Positions 24,496 to 37,370 of a stretch of DNA of 64,000 nucleotides are shown one piece after another (position 1 is the first letter of the stretch; the number at the start of each line of letters is the position of its first letter). The stretch spans positions 35,875,561 through 35,939,560 of the forward strand of contig NC_088775.1 in assembly GCF_954871325.1 (NCBI RefSeq), given 5' to 3'. The notes beneath the pieces were generated by a model. The model did no database searches, was not told the origin of the DNA, and worked only from the letters and a program-made list of their open reading frames with translations. Origin of the DNA: Gordionus sp. m RMFG-2023 (Eukaryota > Nematomorpha > Gordioida > Chordodea > Parachordodidae). A program made the translations under genes and the position numbers.

Positions 24496-24789
24496 TGTTA
24501 ATATATAATTTGAATATTTTTTACTTTGTAACTTATGACCTTTTGTAAAAAACATTTTCTTTTTTTGATAACTTATAATTTGAATATTTTTTAGTTTGAC
24601 CTTTTGTAAAAATCTTTCTTTTTTTAAGGACCTTTTAAATTATATTAATTTTCGTAACTAAAATAATAATATATATATAGCTGTAAAAATTATAAATATC
24701 GGAGAGTAGTAATTTTTATAAAATGATAAATTAAATAAAATAAAAATTATATTTTACTTTATGATCACCTGCCTTCCCAGAAAATATCA
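24496..24789 (+). repeat. Left LTR
   Basis: Starts TGTTAATATATAATTTG and ends CAGAAAATATCA. It is the same sequence as 26974-27263 with a few differences and is preceded by the TSD GAGTT. Confidence 0.9.
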
Positions 24790-26973
24790 TGGTGGTAGAG
24801 AATTAAGACGCTACAAATTATACTGAAACATGGTGAAGCTAGACGAAAGAGGATTATGGAAAATGATTTTAATATTATTCTAAAAACACGTAGATGATTA
24901 AAATATAAAATTGAATAAAAATATAACAAAATTTTAATGATGAAATATTTAAAATAAGACAATAATGATAAAACAAAATCCATAGATTAATTAGAAGATT
25001 ATTTAGTAAAAAAATCATTTTAAGGATGATGAAATACCATGAGCACGATAAAGGGATGAAGTCGCACGTACATAGATATCAGTGGAAACCGAGATACGAT
25101 AATTATGAAGATTCGAGACATACAAATAATTATGAACCAAGATATAGAAACAATTATAATCCTAGAGTTTGTAATAATGATAGGGGGTATAATGGGTCAG
25201 GACCGTATAATAATTTTACAAGATTTAACAATAAAAATAATTATAACTACGATAACTATAGATATAATAATAATGATAATTACAAATATAATGAAAATAA
25301 TTATAGATATTATAGACATCAGAACGAATCGAGTACCTAGATACAATAATAATCAGAACAATAATCAGTCATACAAGAACAGATTTGACGTAAATAGAAT
25401 GGAATGATGACAAGGCAAATGATGCTTACAAAGTTACGATATACCTTAACGATATACCGGTAGACATGCAGATAAATACCGGGTCACGATTTTCGATATT
25501 GCCTATTAATATTGCTAGAAAGATAGGAATCAAAGTCTTGAATAAATCGGATACGAAACTGACTGGCTATGATGGGAGAAGAATAGAGGTGCTAGGTATC
25601 GTTAAAATAAAAGTGAGATATGAACACAAAACTCAAAATTTAGATGCGTATGTAGTCCAAAATGACAAGATTGCAATTCTGGGAAGGACATGGATAAAAG
25701 TTTTTGGAAACATACTTAATAAAATTGTAAATATAATCGAGGAAAATAGAGAAGTAGATAGTAAAAATTATGAAGGTACATATTACAATAAAAAGCATGA
25801 AAATTATAATTATAAATATCATAATAATAAAAACTTGAATAAAATTGAATTATGTAAAATTAATACCAAATGTTAAAAAAGAAATAACTTCTTATAAATT
25901 AGAAGAAATAAATCATTTGATAACAATTGAAGAAATAATAGTTATTAAAAACAATAATGAAATAAAAATTGAAGAAAATAATAAAATAAAAATTTTTATA
26001 ATTAATAAAAAATTTAAAAAAACTTTGGAAAAGAAAATTTAAACAAAGGTGATTAAATATCGTGATGTTGAAAGAGAGATTAAGAGTACGATATGGAGAT
26101 CGTATGTTGAAAATAGAAGGAGAAAGAGAAATTTTGGTATAAAGAACAAGTTGAAGAGAAATTATGATATAAAAAAGTGTTTAAATTGAAAAATAAAGGA
26201 GTAAAATTTAAAAATAAAAATAATTAAATAATAAATAAAAAATTATAATATAAAATGAAACAATTCCAAATATTCTATTCTATATTCCATGATTCTTATT
26301 CTTATGATTGAATCTGATAAATTATTTATTCCATTATCATTTCAATTATTCCAAAATTATTTTATTTGAGATTTATTGATCATAATATATATTTACAAAC
26401 ATTGATAAAAATGATAATAAATAACGAGATGAACAAGCTAATGGGAGGATGATATTCAAGCAAATGATTAGACGATAAAGATAACATGATACGAACAAAA
26501 TATCAAATGAAAATTCTACTACAAACAAATGAAAAAATTTTTAGAGGGGGAAGAAGTGAACAAGTTCAAGTTCAACAAAAACAAGTTCAAGTGCAACAAA
26601 ATTCGAAAATTCAAAGTCAAGTTCAAAATTCAAAAATTCAAAGTCAAGTTCAAAAGCGAGAATATGACCTACGACATAGAAAATGATTGTTATAAATAAA
26701 TAAAATTTTGTAAAAAATATTTATATAAAATTTTGAAAGAGAAATGCGATGCTCAATACAAACAGCAAATCAACAAGCAATGTTCAACCAACGACGTTTC
26801 AACAATGATGTTCAACCAACGATGTTCGATAATTGATTCAACAAACGATAATCAGATGGTCAAACAAACAATCTAAAGATATACGAACAAATGACTAAGG
26901 GAGCAATTGAGAAACGAATGACTGGAAGTGAAGATAAGAAACTAAATAAGAAGACATAAAAAAAAGGGGGAAA

Positions 26974-27263
26974 TGTTAATATATAATTTGAATATTTTTT
27001 ACTTTGTAACTTATGACCTTTGTAAAAACATTTTTTTTTAACCTATAATTTGAATATTTTTTACGTTGACCTTTTGTAAAAATCTTTCTTTTTTTAAGGA
27101 CCTTTTAAATTATATTAATTTTCGTAATTAAAATAATAATATATATAGCTGTAAAAATTGTAAATATCGGAGAGTAGTAATTTTTATAAAATGATAAATT
27201 AAATAAAATAAAATAAAAATTAATATTTTACTTTTTGATCACCTGCCTTCCCAGAAAATATCA
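26974..27263 (+). repeat. Right LTR
   Basis: Preceded by a polypurine tract ending GGGGGAAA, starts TGTTAATATATAATTTG, ends CAGAAAATATCA and is followed by the TSD GAGTT. Confidence 0.9.
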
Positions 27264-27829
27264 GAGTTATTATTGGATTTTAAAAAATTTACTACAAGTT
27301 TATTATCATGTGTCGCTATAGGCCAAAAAATCTAACTACATCAAATGATGTTGGTTTCGAATATGATTCACTTGTCTGAAGGGTATTTTATTAATCTCTT
27401 GTTGAAGGAAATGATATTTGATATCTACATTATAATATTTTGTCTTTCTTTTATAGACTTTGTCTTTCCTTATTAGTAAGTTTTATAATCTAATTTAGTA
27501 AAATTATAATAAAAAAAATACATTTATTACTTATGAAATTCTAGAGTATAAATATTGCCAGCAACTTGAGGGCAAAAAATATGGAATAAATTTTACTAAA
27601 TTTGTAAAGAAATATAATATTAAAAAATAGGTTTATTACTTGATTTGGTTACAAAATTATGAAACCCAGTAATGTAACAATTTAAGAAAAGAAAATCTAT
27701 TTGGACGGGAAATTATATTATTGTTGCATATCCTTTGCGAACAATCAGACATATATATCACTTCCTTGAATCGGACTGCCCACCTGAAATTTTATTATAG
27801 TGTACAAAATTAGTTTACCCACCTAGGTT

Positions 27830-29040
27830 CACCCATTGGAAGTGAAAGTGCTATATTTCATTTCAATGAATTTCTTGCCAAATTCAATAGAATGAAAAAT
27901 ATTTTAAAACATTTACCTTCTCATCAGGCTTTTCATTTACTTAAAATTTTTTTCATTCATTCCTAAAATTTTATATGTCTTTTGTTTATCAACAATCTTG
28001 AAGTTCATTTAAAAAATACTCTCGAATCTATTTTAAATATCAAATTCTCATTACACTCTTAGATACAAACTACCCTTCCACAAGATCTAGGTGGTATAAA
28101 TATCCATTCCCCCATATCCTTAAGCATTTCGGCATTTTTATCCTCAGTTGCTAAATTTCGATACATATTGGAGACTTGGATACTATCGATCCACATCATA
28201 TGGCAGCATTAAACCTCTGTAGCAAAAATTCTCCAAACCACTCATAACCAACTTCTATAAGACAAAGAGACTGGAATTTACCATTTATACCGCATTGCGT
28301 CGAATACTTACACTTCAAAGCTGTTTAAAGAAATTCTCCATCGCTCTTCTCCACCTAAGCCCAACACCTAGTATACAGAATGAAAATAATACGACTCTTT
28401 TGTCGGATCAATAATTCCAGCCTCAGCCATATGCCATTTTGATTACGAATGGTTAGAAACTATACCTAGTTCTAATTTGGCGTGTTACTAACCTATGAAG
28501 AACTTAGAATAGCTATTGGTCTTTGTTTAGACTGTGAAATAGTAGCGATGACAACATGGTTTCTTGTGAAACTTATCGATAGCCTTGGACACCACCCCCT
28601 ACACTGTCGTTTTTAAAAGGCAGATTACCCGACACTATGCCATCAATTCGATCATCAATAGAATCTTGTAATCCACAACTATTTCTTCTACACTGGAACC
28701 CTCGCCTTAGCCCTGATAATTAAACCATAGTCCCTTGGAACCAAGGTGCATCTCTCGCTTGGAATTATACATATGTAGATCGTTTTGCTAGATCTTTTTC
28801 TGTCAACTCCATCACGAAAGCTGAAAATGTAAAAACTAATAAGCCACCTTAATAAACTTTTGTTTATTCCGGTAGTCTCAGACACCTGCGGATAATTTGG
28901 ACACCAAGACCTAAAATTATTCAAAACAATAGGACAAAGGTTACATTTAATCACAGGTGATTCAAAAGAAGGCTTCTACCTACGACAAAGAATATCAATC
29001 GAAATTTATCCATCCAACTGTATATCTGTACATGGGTCAT
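27830..29040 (+). pseudogene. LINE-like reverse-transcriptase C-terminal relic
   Basis: The plus strand shows, in several frames, LGSESAIFHFNEFLAKFNRM, LPSHQAFHLLK, QTTLPQDLGGINI, ISAFLSSVAKFRYILE, NEELRIAIGLCL, LEP-like residues and VPWNQGASLAWNYTYVD, then LRQRISIEI. This is the order known for the region downstream of the YLDD palm in a widespread metazoan retroelement family, probably non-LTR: LP-x-x-x-GG, EELRIA-GLRLG, a PW-x-x-x-W-D-x-T block and a QRIS block near the end. Sister fragments lie at 34760-35440, 55560-56420 and (palm) 60700-61350. Many stops and frameshifts are present. Confidence 0.6.
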
Positions 29041-29784
29041 TAAGCCCTGCCGACCAAACCTAAATATATTATATATTTTTAATTTCTCTTTTTTTAATTA
29101 TATATTTTTATATAGAATATAGATATAGTTTGTTAATTATAATTTTAATATTCTTTTTAATAAATAGTTATATTATAAAAAAACATGTTAAAAATAAAAT
29201 TAATTATTTAAATATATTATCTAGATTTATACATATATATTTTTTTAAAGTAAGTAGCTACTTTTTGCAGTTACATTCCAAAAAATATAAATATTTACTG
29301 TTACTAATTATAAAATTTAAAATATAACTAACAGTTATTTTTTAGCAAAATTAGGTAACTAGTTACTTGTCACTTTACTTTAACAACACTATAAATTCTA
29401 TGATTTTTAAAATGGATATACATTCTTGCATAGACTTATGATTCTTATATATATATATTATTCAGATACTTATAATAAAAATATATTAATTTCTACCATT
29501 TATAAATAAGGAATTTATTAACTTAAGCGATTCAAAAATTTTAATAAATAATTAATTATTAATGGAAATCATATACGATGATGTTACTTCAAATAAAAAT
29601 TATTTAAATTTTTTTTATTTAAATTTTTTTTAGAACTTCAATGAACCATATAAACCTTTACAACTCGCCTAACCAAAAACCTTTATGAATTTCTTAAGGA
29701 CCGTAACCGAACCGTAACCATTATAAATTTATATATACTAAACCATAACCAAATTGAACCGTTATAAATATATGTTCGGGCCTC

Positions 29785-32109
29785 AAAGATATACACTTCT
29801 TTCAGAAATTTTAATACAAGTCTAGAAATTCGATCGGAAATGAGAGTTCGGATATTTTATATTTTTATTAAAAATTATTGACAAATTTATTGGTCTTTGC
29901 TTATTTAAGTTATCGTTGTTTCAATATAACTATTATCGGGCAAAAAAAGGTGTTTAGAGAAGAAGCCCTCCACTCTAAGTTAATGCATGTCCTAACAATG
30001 AGGTGAGAGAGAAAAGAAATAATATAGGGAAATAATAATTTAACTAAAATATGTATAGTAAAACTATTGCATCTAAAGTACTTAGAATTTAAAATTTTTA
30101 TAGTTCTATTTTTTCAATTGATTTTATTTAAATGGATTGTGAGAGTGATATGCGGGGGCTATGCCCCCCCCTTAAACGCACTCATGGGGTCATATGAGCA
30201 TAACTCCCTTTCATTGCAAATACATCCGTAATGTATTAATAAAGGCATAATATTCTTTTTCAACACAGCTATGTACATAGACCATGACAAACGTCTATAT
30301 AGAAAAATCTTTAATTCCCTGGAATATGGATCGTCCTTGCCTAGAACTATACAAGTACATGCATGCAGGTATTAGCGAAATCGAATGGGATTAATTTATC
30401 CAGCAAAATACCTAAAATATAAAGACATTTACATTGGAGAAAAGGGCCGGGACTATTTTTTTAAAAAAAAAATACGGTTCAGGGCCGGGTCTAATATTTT
30501 AGAAAAAAATCGGATCTAGCTTAAATTTTAAAATATAATATGATTCAATTTTGTAATTAAATAGGTATATATTTTAAATTTTTGTAGGAATCAAGGCGCC
30601 AATATATTTTATTTGTTTATAGAATATTTTTTTTACAATTAAAAAAGTATTAAATTTTATCTATTTGTAGGAAACTGCGCCATTATGTTTTTTATTTTAG
30701 AAAAATAATTAATGACACAATGTCTAATATCTATATCTCATATTATATTATATAAAAAAACAATAAAAATGTAACAGTAAAAAAAACTAATTTCTTTTCT
30801 AAATTAAGATTCAGGAACAGAAATGTATTGGCTAAAGAGCCTAGGACAAAGTACTCGACAAAAAGATATGGGACAGAAATACCCATGGACAAAAAGATAC
30901 CGAATAAAAATAACCAAATTTTAAAAATCTCCGAAATATATTTTTGAAAATAGTGGTATTCTTGCCCGTTGTATTTATGTCCAGTCTCTTTTTGTCAAGG
31001 GGAATTTTTATTGGGATCTCTTTGCCCAGAACACTTCTATCCGTGATTTCTATATCAAATTTAGAAAATAATCGAGCTGGGTTTGGAAAATTATACCCGT
31101 TGCAAATCACTAAATATCATACCCCTTCTTGGCTGAATGATGGGGGGGGGGGGGGGTTATTTTATTAACTTAATATAATATTTATGAAAAAATGCAATTT
31201 GCCAATAGTATTTACGCTAATGATATTCAGTAAAAAATACAGTTCAATTTTTGTTTATATTATGTTCAGATATAACTAAATATTAAATAATGAAGATAAT
31301 CTTGTAATTAATAATTTAATACATGGATGATTACAAATAGAATTCCTAATTGATTCCATCCATTTTATAAGTTCTACAAATTATTCGTATCAAAAAGTTT
31401 AGGGTCGATGATGAAGCTGCAATATGAGTGTGATAAAATATAATATTCTGTAGTTTAAATTAAAAATTTAACAATTTAAAAACATTTATAAAAATTATGT
31501 ATCATCCATCATTATTTTTTAATAAAGCCTCTGAATTATTTATTGAAAACTGAGAAATAGTTGTTCCTGACTGTTAAATTTTTTAATACTAAATGGCCAG
31601 GTAAACATTATAAGAAGGGTTTAAACATCTAGCACTATATTGCATTAGAAGAACCAAATAGGGTAATTAATGATGAGAATACTTTAAGAGAGAATATTTA
31701 CAGTTGCTTCATTTGAAAATTATTAAGAAAATAGTAGCAAAATGGTCTATTAGAAAATAATTTATGATAAATCCAATTATTACTTTAAAAACAAGAACCT
31801 GCTCATAAATTAAAAGCAATTAATTAGTAAGGAATAAATTTGTCTAAATTTTAATCTGTAATACTACTCAAAACATAGATGATTAGGGCAAAGGAAACTG
31901 TAATTGTCCTATATTATTTAAATTCATTTTTATTAATGTACTACCCAAAAAAATTATAGCCTATTTTATTTTAAAGATTTTTGAGGTATTTTTTTTTAAA
32001 TTATAAAATTTTTTGTTTTGTTTTGGGAATATAATTAAGTATTAATAAAAAACCAATTTAAAACAAAGGTCATATAAAAAACAACTAACGATTATAAAAA
32101 TATAATGCA
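29785..32109. other. Gene-poor stretch
   Basis: Holds GGGGGCTATGCCCCCCCC at about 30157-30174, two GGGCCGGG-type blocks at 30446-30500 that resemble subterminal sequence near 52000, and a 15-G run at 31142-31156. Between about 30810 and 31060, GGACAAAAAGATA-like strings occur in both orientations (30860-30900 and, inverted, 30985-31035), suggesting a small TIR element. The overlapping reading frames there (30841-31168) look accidental. Confidence 0.4.
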
Positions 32110-34470
32110 TATATTTATATAAATCAACAAAAAAGAGTCGATTCTCAACCCGACCCCTTTCAATTTTTCTTAAATTTTGCATATTGATAGTATATACTAT
32201 AACTAAGAAAAAAAATGAAATTTTACTTTCCAACACTGTTTATCCGTTAAGATATGGGCGTTTAAAGCGCGGAAAAATGGTACATTTTTGACAAAATGCA
32301 CCTCATTAATTTTAAAATATCTCGAGAAATAATTATATTAGAGAAATAATTTATATTTTATTATGTAGCTTAATAATAGTTCTTTAATTTGACATAAAAA
32401 TGAATATAATAGAAATTTGATTAATAACGGAAACCGGATGTATAAAACCAAAAATAACCATAAAAAAAGGTATTTTTTTCAAATTTTTTTCCCTAAAGAT
32501 AGATATCACAGTTCTTTATATTTGTACAAAATTATAGGCTGGGATGAACATGGGTTTAGGAGTTATGACTCTTTATATAGCTAGAACTGATCAAATTTAG
32601 CAAAAATATCATCATATTTAAATTTAATGAGTAGTTATGAAAAAATGTTTATTTAAAAATTATGTCTAAATGATAGGCCCTTACTTTTAATATTTTTATA
32701 AATTTTTGAGAGGTGGATAGGCTAATGGGCTTTATTTAACACTTTAATTAAATTTTGTTCCGAAATTACTTGACAAAATAATTCTACATAAATTTATAAC
32801 TTATTTGCCTCAAATTGTATAATTAAATACAATATAATAAATTTATATTTAAAATATATGATATATTAAATCATCCAAAGAATTTGAATAAATTTTGACT
32901 TTTGTTTTCGCCTAGGGGAATAAAAGCATGGAACTTTTGTGTTCCAGAATTTATTTTTGCTCTCAAAAACCTGCTTTCAAGATGATTTTCTTTTTTAATA
33001 TATTAATTATTTCTCACAAATATATAATTTACCCCATGGATATTATTTCTTGTATGGTTAAATAGATCTATTGTTGTCAAATATGTGATGTTCTTATGGG
33101 CTTTACAAGCTTGCTCGAGCTGCTAACCATTTAGTAACGCCTCCTAAACTATCGCAGGGACTTTTACCATTTGCGGTTTCAAAAAATGTCACTCACCCTT
33201 TATCCCAAAATCATTTTCATGATTGTAGAGATTAATGAGGTCTTTTTTATTTTTTATAGGGTTACTGCCCCATCAGAAAAATAATAAATTTTAGCCACTT
33301 TATCAAATCTTTATTTCAAGAAGAGGATCAATTTTATTTAAAATAAATAAAATGCACATGCGTTGTGCTTTAAATAACCTGATATAACCACTAAATATAC
33401 ATGTTTTATTATGTTGTCCTCACGGTAATAAATAATAAAATTTTTAAGTTATTGGTCCAATTAAATCCTTTTGCAAGGTCCTGCACTACAAATACTTAGT
33501 TTTCATAAAAATCGGCATAACCAAGAATTCTCCAAAAAATTGGATTTTAAAAAGTTTCGAATTAATGATTATCGTGAAGCTATAAACGAATCAGGAACCA
33601 AATTGTTTAATCTTTCAATTAAATAATTTACAAATTCGTCGGCTGATTATAAGTATTTCGAGGTTAGTTCGATCAACTTTTAATGGTATATAATCTATAG
33701 AATTTGCGTCAAATAATATACTTTCTTTTAATTTTAAGATACGGGGCAAAATTTATTTTTGAATTTTAATTTTAGTAGATTATTTTATGTTAAATAAAAT
33801 ATTTAACAGATTTGGCAAAGTAATTTTGAGACGAAATTTAACTCGTGTTAAATAAAGCATATAATCCCAGCCACCTCTCAAAAATTTTGATAAAAATATA
33901 AAAAAAGTAAGGGCTTATCATTTAGACATAATTTTTAAATAAACATTTTTTCATAACTACTCATTAAATTTAAATATGATGATATTTTTGCTAAATTTGA
34001 CCAATTTTAGCTATATAAAGAGTCATAACTCCTAAACCCATGTTCATCCCAGTCTAGGATTTTGTACAAATATAAAGCAGTGTGATATCTATCTTCAGGA
34101 AATATTTTTTTTAAAAAAAAGCCTTTTTTTTCTATGGCCATTTTCGGTTTTATACATCCGGTTTCCGTTATTAATCAGATTTCTATTATATTTATTTTTA
34201 TGTCATATTAAAGAATTATTATTAAGCTACATACAAAATTTAAATTATTTCTCTAACATAATTATTTCTCGAAATATTTGAAAATTAATGAGGTACATTT
34301 TGTCAAAAATGTACCATTTTTCGGCCCTTTAAACGCCCATATCTTAGCGGAGTTGGAAGGCAAAATTTCATTTTTTCTTAGTTATAGCATATACTATTAG
34401 TGTGCAAAATTTAAGGAAAATTGAAAGGGGGTTGCTTGGTTGATTTGATATGGAATTCACCATATATATA
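32110..34470. repeat. Long imperfect palindrome (foldback-like element)
   Basis: A left arm of about 680 bp (32110-32790) is repeated inverted at about 33810-34470, with a spacer near 1 kb. Blocks shared in inverted orientation include CCCCTTTCAATTTTTCTTAA, AAGATATGGGCGTTTAAAG, ACCGGATGTATAAAACC, GGGATGAACATGGGTTTAGG and TTTTTGAGAGGTGG. Arms are perhaps 85-90% alike by eye. No transposase or other coding region was seen in arms or spacer. It is probably a non-autonomous foldback-type DNA element. If transcribed through, it would give a long hairpin RNA. Confidence 0.85.
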
Positions 34471-34759
34471 AATTTTTTAAAAAAAACCGAATAAAAATAA
34501 ATTAAAAAAGAATTATGAGATCGGTTTACTTGCATTTCTATATAGAACCATGAATAACAATGCAACTACTTTGATGAATAGCCATCATAATGACTTGTTT
34601 GAAATAGAAAGCTTCATTACTATCGCCATGGATCATTTTTTTCTATTGATAAATTTAAGGAAATCCTTACCAAAAACACCATATTGGTGTCAAATAGAGT
34701 AAAAATTACGTTAGCGATGTCTGATTATTTTTTATTTCCAATATTTCTGCCTAAATAAT

Positions 34760-35440
34760 TGCTGAGTCTGTTGGATCTCTCCGAAAAATTGATACAAGTG
34801 TAGTCTCAATCTACTGGAAAATCAAGGTATTAGAATGATACCATCAGGTCAGAATATGATTAGGCACTAGGGTATTTGGGATGCTGACGCTTTTAAGAGC
34901 TTTCGAGATTAAATTATTTATGTTTGTATGCCGTGAGAGGCGGTCTTGAATATATGTAAAGGAGGTGTCCCTTGTAATCAGATGATAAGGAACAATTAAT
35001 ACATTTTAGCTATAAGAAGTTTTATTAATCAGAAGAAGACCGAGATTTTGCTTAGAAAAGCAGACAATAATTGAGATTTAGAATTCAAAATAGTATGTCT
35101 AGGATATTGTTCCAATTAATCACTCGATGAGAGATAATCAACGGAGTGAGATACTAGGGGAATATCCCAAGCTTTCTGAAGGATAGATGTGATTCTGCTA
35201 ATGCCAGGTTAACAATTGCCCACCCAAGTGTGAATAAAGCTTTCTAGGCCAAGATCATGATCAGTAGGGGTTAGACTTGAAATTGTTAACTTAAAAAGAT
35301 AGAAACAGCAAGGGGGATGGGGGACGAAATAAATCCCCCTATTTTTGCATGGAATAGAAGATAGTCACCTGCATTGTGCGGACATGGAACTCATGCTTGA
35401 ATATGAGATCTTTGTAATGAAAGATTGGGACTGATCTCAT
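34760..35440 (-). pseudogene. LINE-like reverse-transcriptase C-terminal relic
   Basis: The minus strand shows QKAWDIPLVSHSVDYLSSSD, then SRHTNIINNLISKALKSVSI and PNTLVPNHI, followed by DGIILIP-like and TTLVSIFRR residues. These match the blocks Q-x-x-WD-x-PL, RH-x-x-IN-x-I and LEP-x-x-L of the family seen at 27830-29040 and 55560-56420. It is orientated opposite to the other copies and heavily decayed. Confidence 0.5.
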
Positions 35441-35716
35441 AGAATATGTGATAATGGGTATATAAAATAATTTTAAAAAAAGTAATGAAAGAATTTTTAT
35501 ATTTAGCACGAAAATATAATTGCATTTTCTCAGGGACCCGAACCTTTATTTATAACGATTTAATTTGGTTACTGTTCAGAATATAAAAATTTATAATGGT
35601 TACGGTTCTTAAATAAAATTTGTAAAGATTCGGTTCAGCTAATTGTAAAAGTTTGTAAAGGTTATTACGGTTATTTAAAAAAAAATTAAATTATTTTGAA
35701 ACAATACCATCGTATA

Positions 35717-37370
35717 CATCGCCGGGCCGAGACTTTTGAAGGCAAAAAATAATTTAGCGGTCCCTTAATAAACACGATTTACCTAGGTTTATTTGATAAC
35801 TTTTCGCAATGAGAACCAAAAACATATATACTTTATTAAATTTATATCATAAATGCATAAAGTACATTATAAAAATGAATATAATCATAAACTCAAATAT
35901 TGCGATTTTATTTATCCTCCTGGCTTTTTTATTTGCAAAAAAAGATATTATGATAGTAGAATCTAATGATGAATATTTTCTATTAATATTAAAGAGAGAT
36001 TAACAAGTCGGTCCTGTGCATACAGAATTGTAGATTTTTTAAAATTAATTTGAGCTTTGAGAAGCTGCGTTCTGCGGATGCCACGGTAATTGGAATGATT
36101 AAAATAATCCTTAATACAATGTGCATATTTGGTAAAGCTTCATTTAACCAATTAGTTTTAATATAGCTTAAAATTTTCAATGGAGTTTTTGATTTAATTA
36201 GTAAATCTTGTTGATTAATATCGCATTCTAACGTATCCTGATCTGTTAAATATTTAATTGAAATTTTTTTTAGCTCGCTTTCAGGCGCATTTATCTATTC
36301 AGGTATATTGAATATCGATCCAAAATAATCTTTAAATTCTTTAACTGCTGAAAACGTTCCTCCAACAAATTTCCCGCTTGATCTAGTAATATATTAAAAA
36401 ATTTAATATCATTTTTTTTTAAAGATCGTGCTAACAGCGAATTAATGATATTGAAAAAAAACTTTTCTAAACTCATTTCTAATTCCTGCGCAAGCTCTTT
36501 CGCTGAGTCAAGGGAATTCTGAGAGCCATTTTCCTTAAAGCGATCTAAAAATACAATGGTTCTTTCTAATTCAATATTGTCATTTTGCATGACCTTACTT
36601 ACTAAATTTACCTGGGGTAATATAACTAGATGACAAGAGTTAACGAAAATGGAAATTGTTTTAATTCTTGTCCAATGAAATGACTTCTGCAGAATTTAGG
36701 TATAAAGGGTCTGAAACTATATTATAAAATATATATCAAATTAAACATTTAATAGTCGAATCTAAATCTTAATTAAAATAATAACTCAATCAAGATTAAA
36801 GTAATTTAAAGTGTACTCAGCTGAAAGGTATATGTTTTATTTTTATTTTTAACTAGACTAATCAAAAGTGCCTAATCAGCTATAAGAACAGAAGATTTAT
36901 GAGAAAATAGACTAAGATTTATCAAAATCGACAGTTAATAGAAATCGTTTTTTTTAAATAAATTTATATAATTTTTTACTTATACCGATTCTTTTGTTTT
37001 TTTTATGCCAATAGAAAATTTAAAATTGTTTTTAAAAATTATTTATAAATAAAAAAAAAAATTTTTTAATAGAAAATCAAATTCCTTAACTAAAAAATAA
37101 TTTAAGCTTTTTTTTACTAAAACATAAAAAATTTTTTTGTTATGATACACATAGCTAGACATGCCAAACCTTTTTCGAAATTCATATTTGAATTTTTTAC
37201 ACAAGAAAAAGAATATAATGTCTTGTTTGTAGTATATACAAAAAAAATTCTTATTTTTCAAGAGGCTAAAAATAATTGAGTAAAAATATAAAATTTGGCG
37301 GCCCCTAAAATTGTCTAACTTCTGCGGCATAGGGCGGCTGCCCCACTCGCCCCACGTTTGCACGGCCCTA
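35717..37370 (-). mobile_element. hAT transposon A, 1.65 kb, internally deleted
   Basis: Perfect 8-bp TSDs ATCGTATA lie at 35709-35716 and 37371-37378. The TIRs are short and degenerate: CATCGCCGGGCCG on the left, and TAGGGCCGTGC read inward from the right. GCGGTCCCTT and GGCGGCCCCTAAAA are subterminal partners. It carries a transposase C-terminal half on the minus strand. It ends only 18 bp before the next hAT begins. Confidence 0.85.
35989..36590 (-). pseudogene. hAT transposase C-terminal half
   Basis: Two minus-strand pieces. 36590-36291 reads MQNDNIELERTIVFLDRFKE and continues as a helical region. 36180-35989 reads MKILSYIKTNWLNEALPNMH, then VLRIILIIPITVASAERSFS and KLKLILKNL, the hAT dimerisation core (P-x-T-x-A-S-A-E-R-S-F-S-x-L-K). 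The two are out of frame with each other. The N-terminal finger and catalytic residues are missing, so the copy is dead. It belongs to hAT A. Confidence 0.85.

Larger units (their letters stand above)
24496..27263 (+). mobile_element. Small LTR retrotransposon fossil (gag/protease only)
   Basis: Two LTRs of about 290 bp start TGTTAATATATAATTTGAAT and end in TATCA; they enclose 2.2 kb. A perfect 5-bp TSD GAGTT lies at 24491-24495 and 27264-27268. A TGG-starting primer-binding-like site follows the left LTR, and a purine tract (AAAAAAAAGGGGGAAA) precedes the right one. The interior holds an Asn/Tyr/Arg-rich gag-like region (about 25026-25340) and a retropepsin-like protease region (about 25466-25760). 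I see no reverse transcriptase or integrase. The element is broken and non-autonomous. The LTRs differ at only a modest number of sites, so it is the youngest layer in this stack. Confidence 0.9.
24006..29391 (-). mobile_element. hAT transposon nested in family X, itself invaded
   Basis: TIRs of the AGTGTTGTTAAA-AGTTACT type: TAGTGTTGTTAAAAGTTAC at 24006 and its complement ending TAACAACACTA at 29391. An 8-bp direct repeat TAAATTCT lies on both sides (23999-24006 and 29392-29399), one base of ambiguity. Both ends have runs of GTAACTAGTTAC. Inside are a C-terminal transposase piece on the minus strand (24310-24432), the LTR element 24496-27263 and a LINE-like relic (27830-29040). Confidence 0.85.
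22553..29784 (+). mobile_element. Old hAT (family X), hosting a nested hAT
   Basis: The left end is CAGGGGAACATGG, then GCCGGAATAAACCGCAGAACC, CTGAACCGTAACCGTAAC. The right end is the complement of CCCGAACATATATTTATAACG. Both match the two ends of the element 35531-42182, in opposite orientation. Homology to that copy runs through the interior (22750-23560). The flanks CCAAATAC and TCAAAGAT are weak TSD candidates. With the younger hAT 24006-29391 removed, only about 1.85 kb of this element is present. A BED-finger remnant is its only coding trace. Confidence 0.7.

Noticed and set aside
24765-25822. Minus-strand open frames across the LTR element
   Set aside because: Hydrophobic Ile/Phe-rich translations of AT-rich antisense sequence with no domain.
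32110-34470. Polinton-type element because of long inverted ends
   Set aside because: The total length is only 2.3 kb and no coding sequence lies between the arms.
32042-34565. Short open frames 32042-32236 and 34368-34565 as genes
   Set aside because: They lie in the arms of the palindrome, have no domain and are not conserved between the arms.
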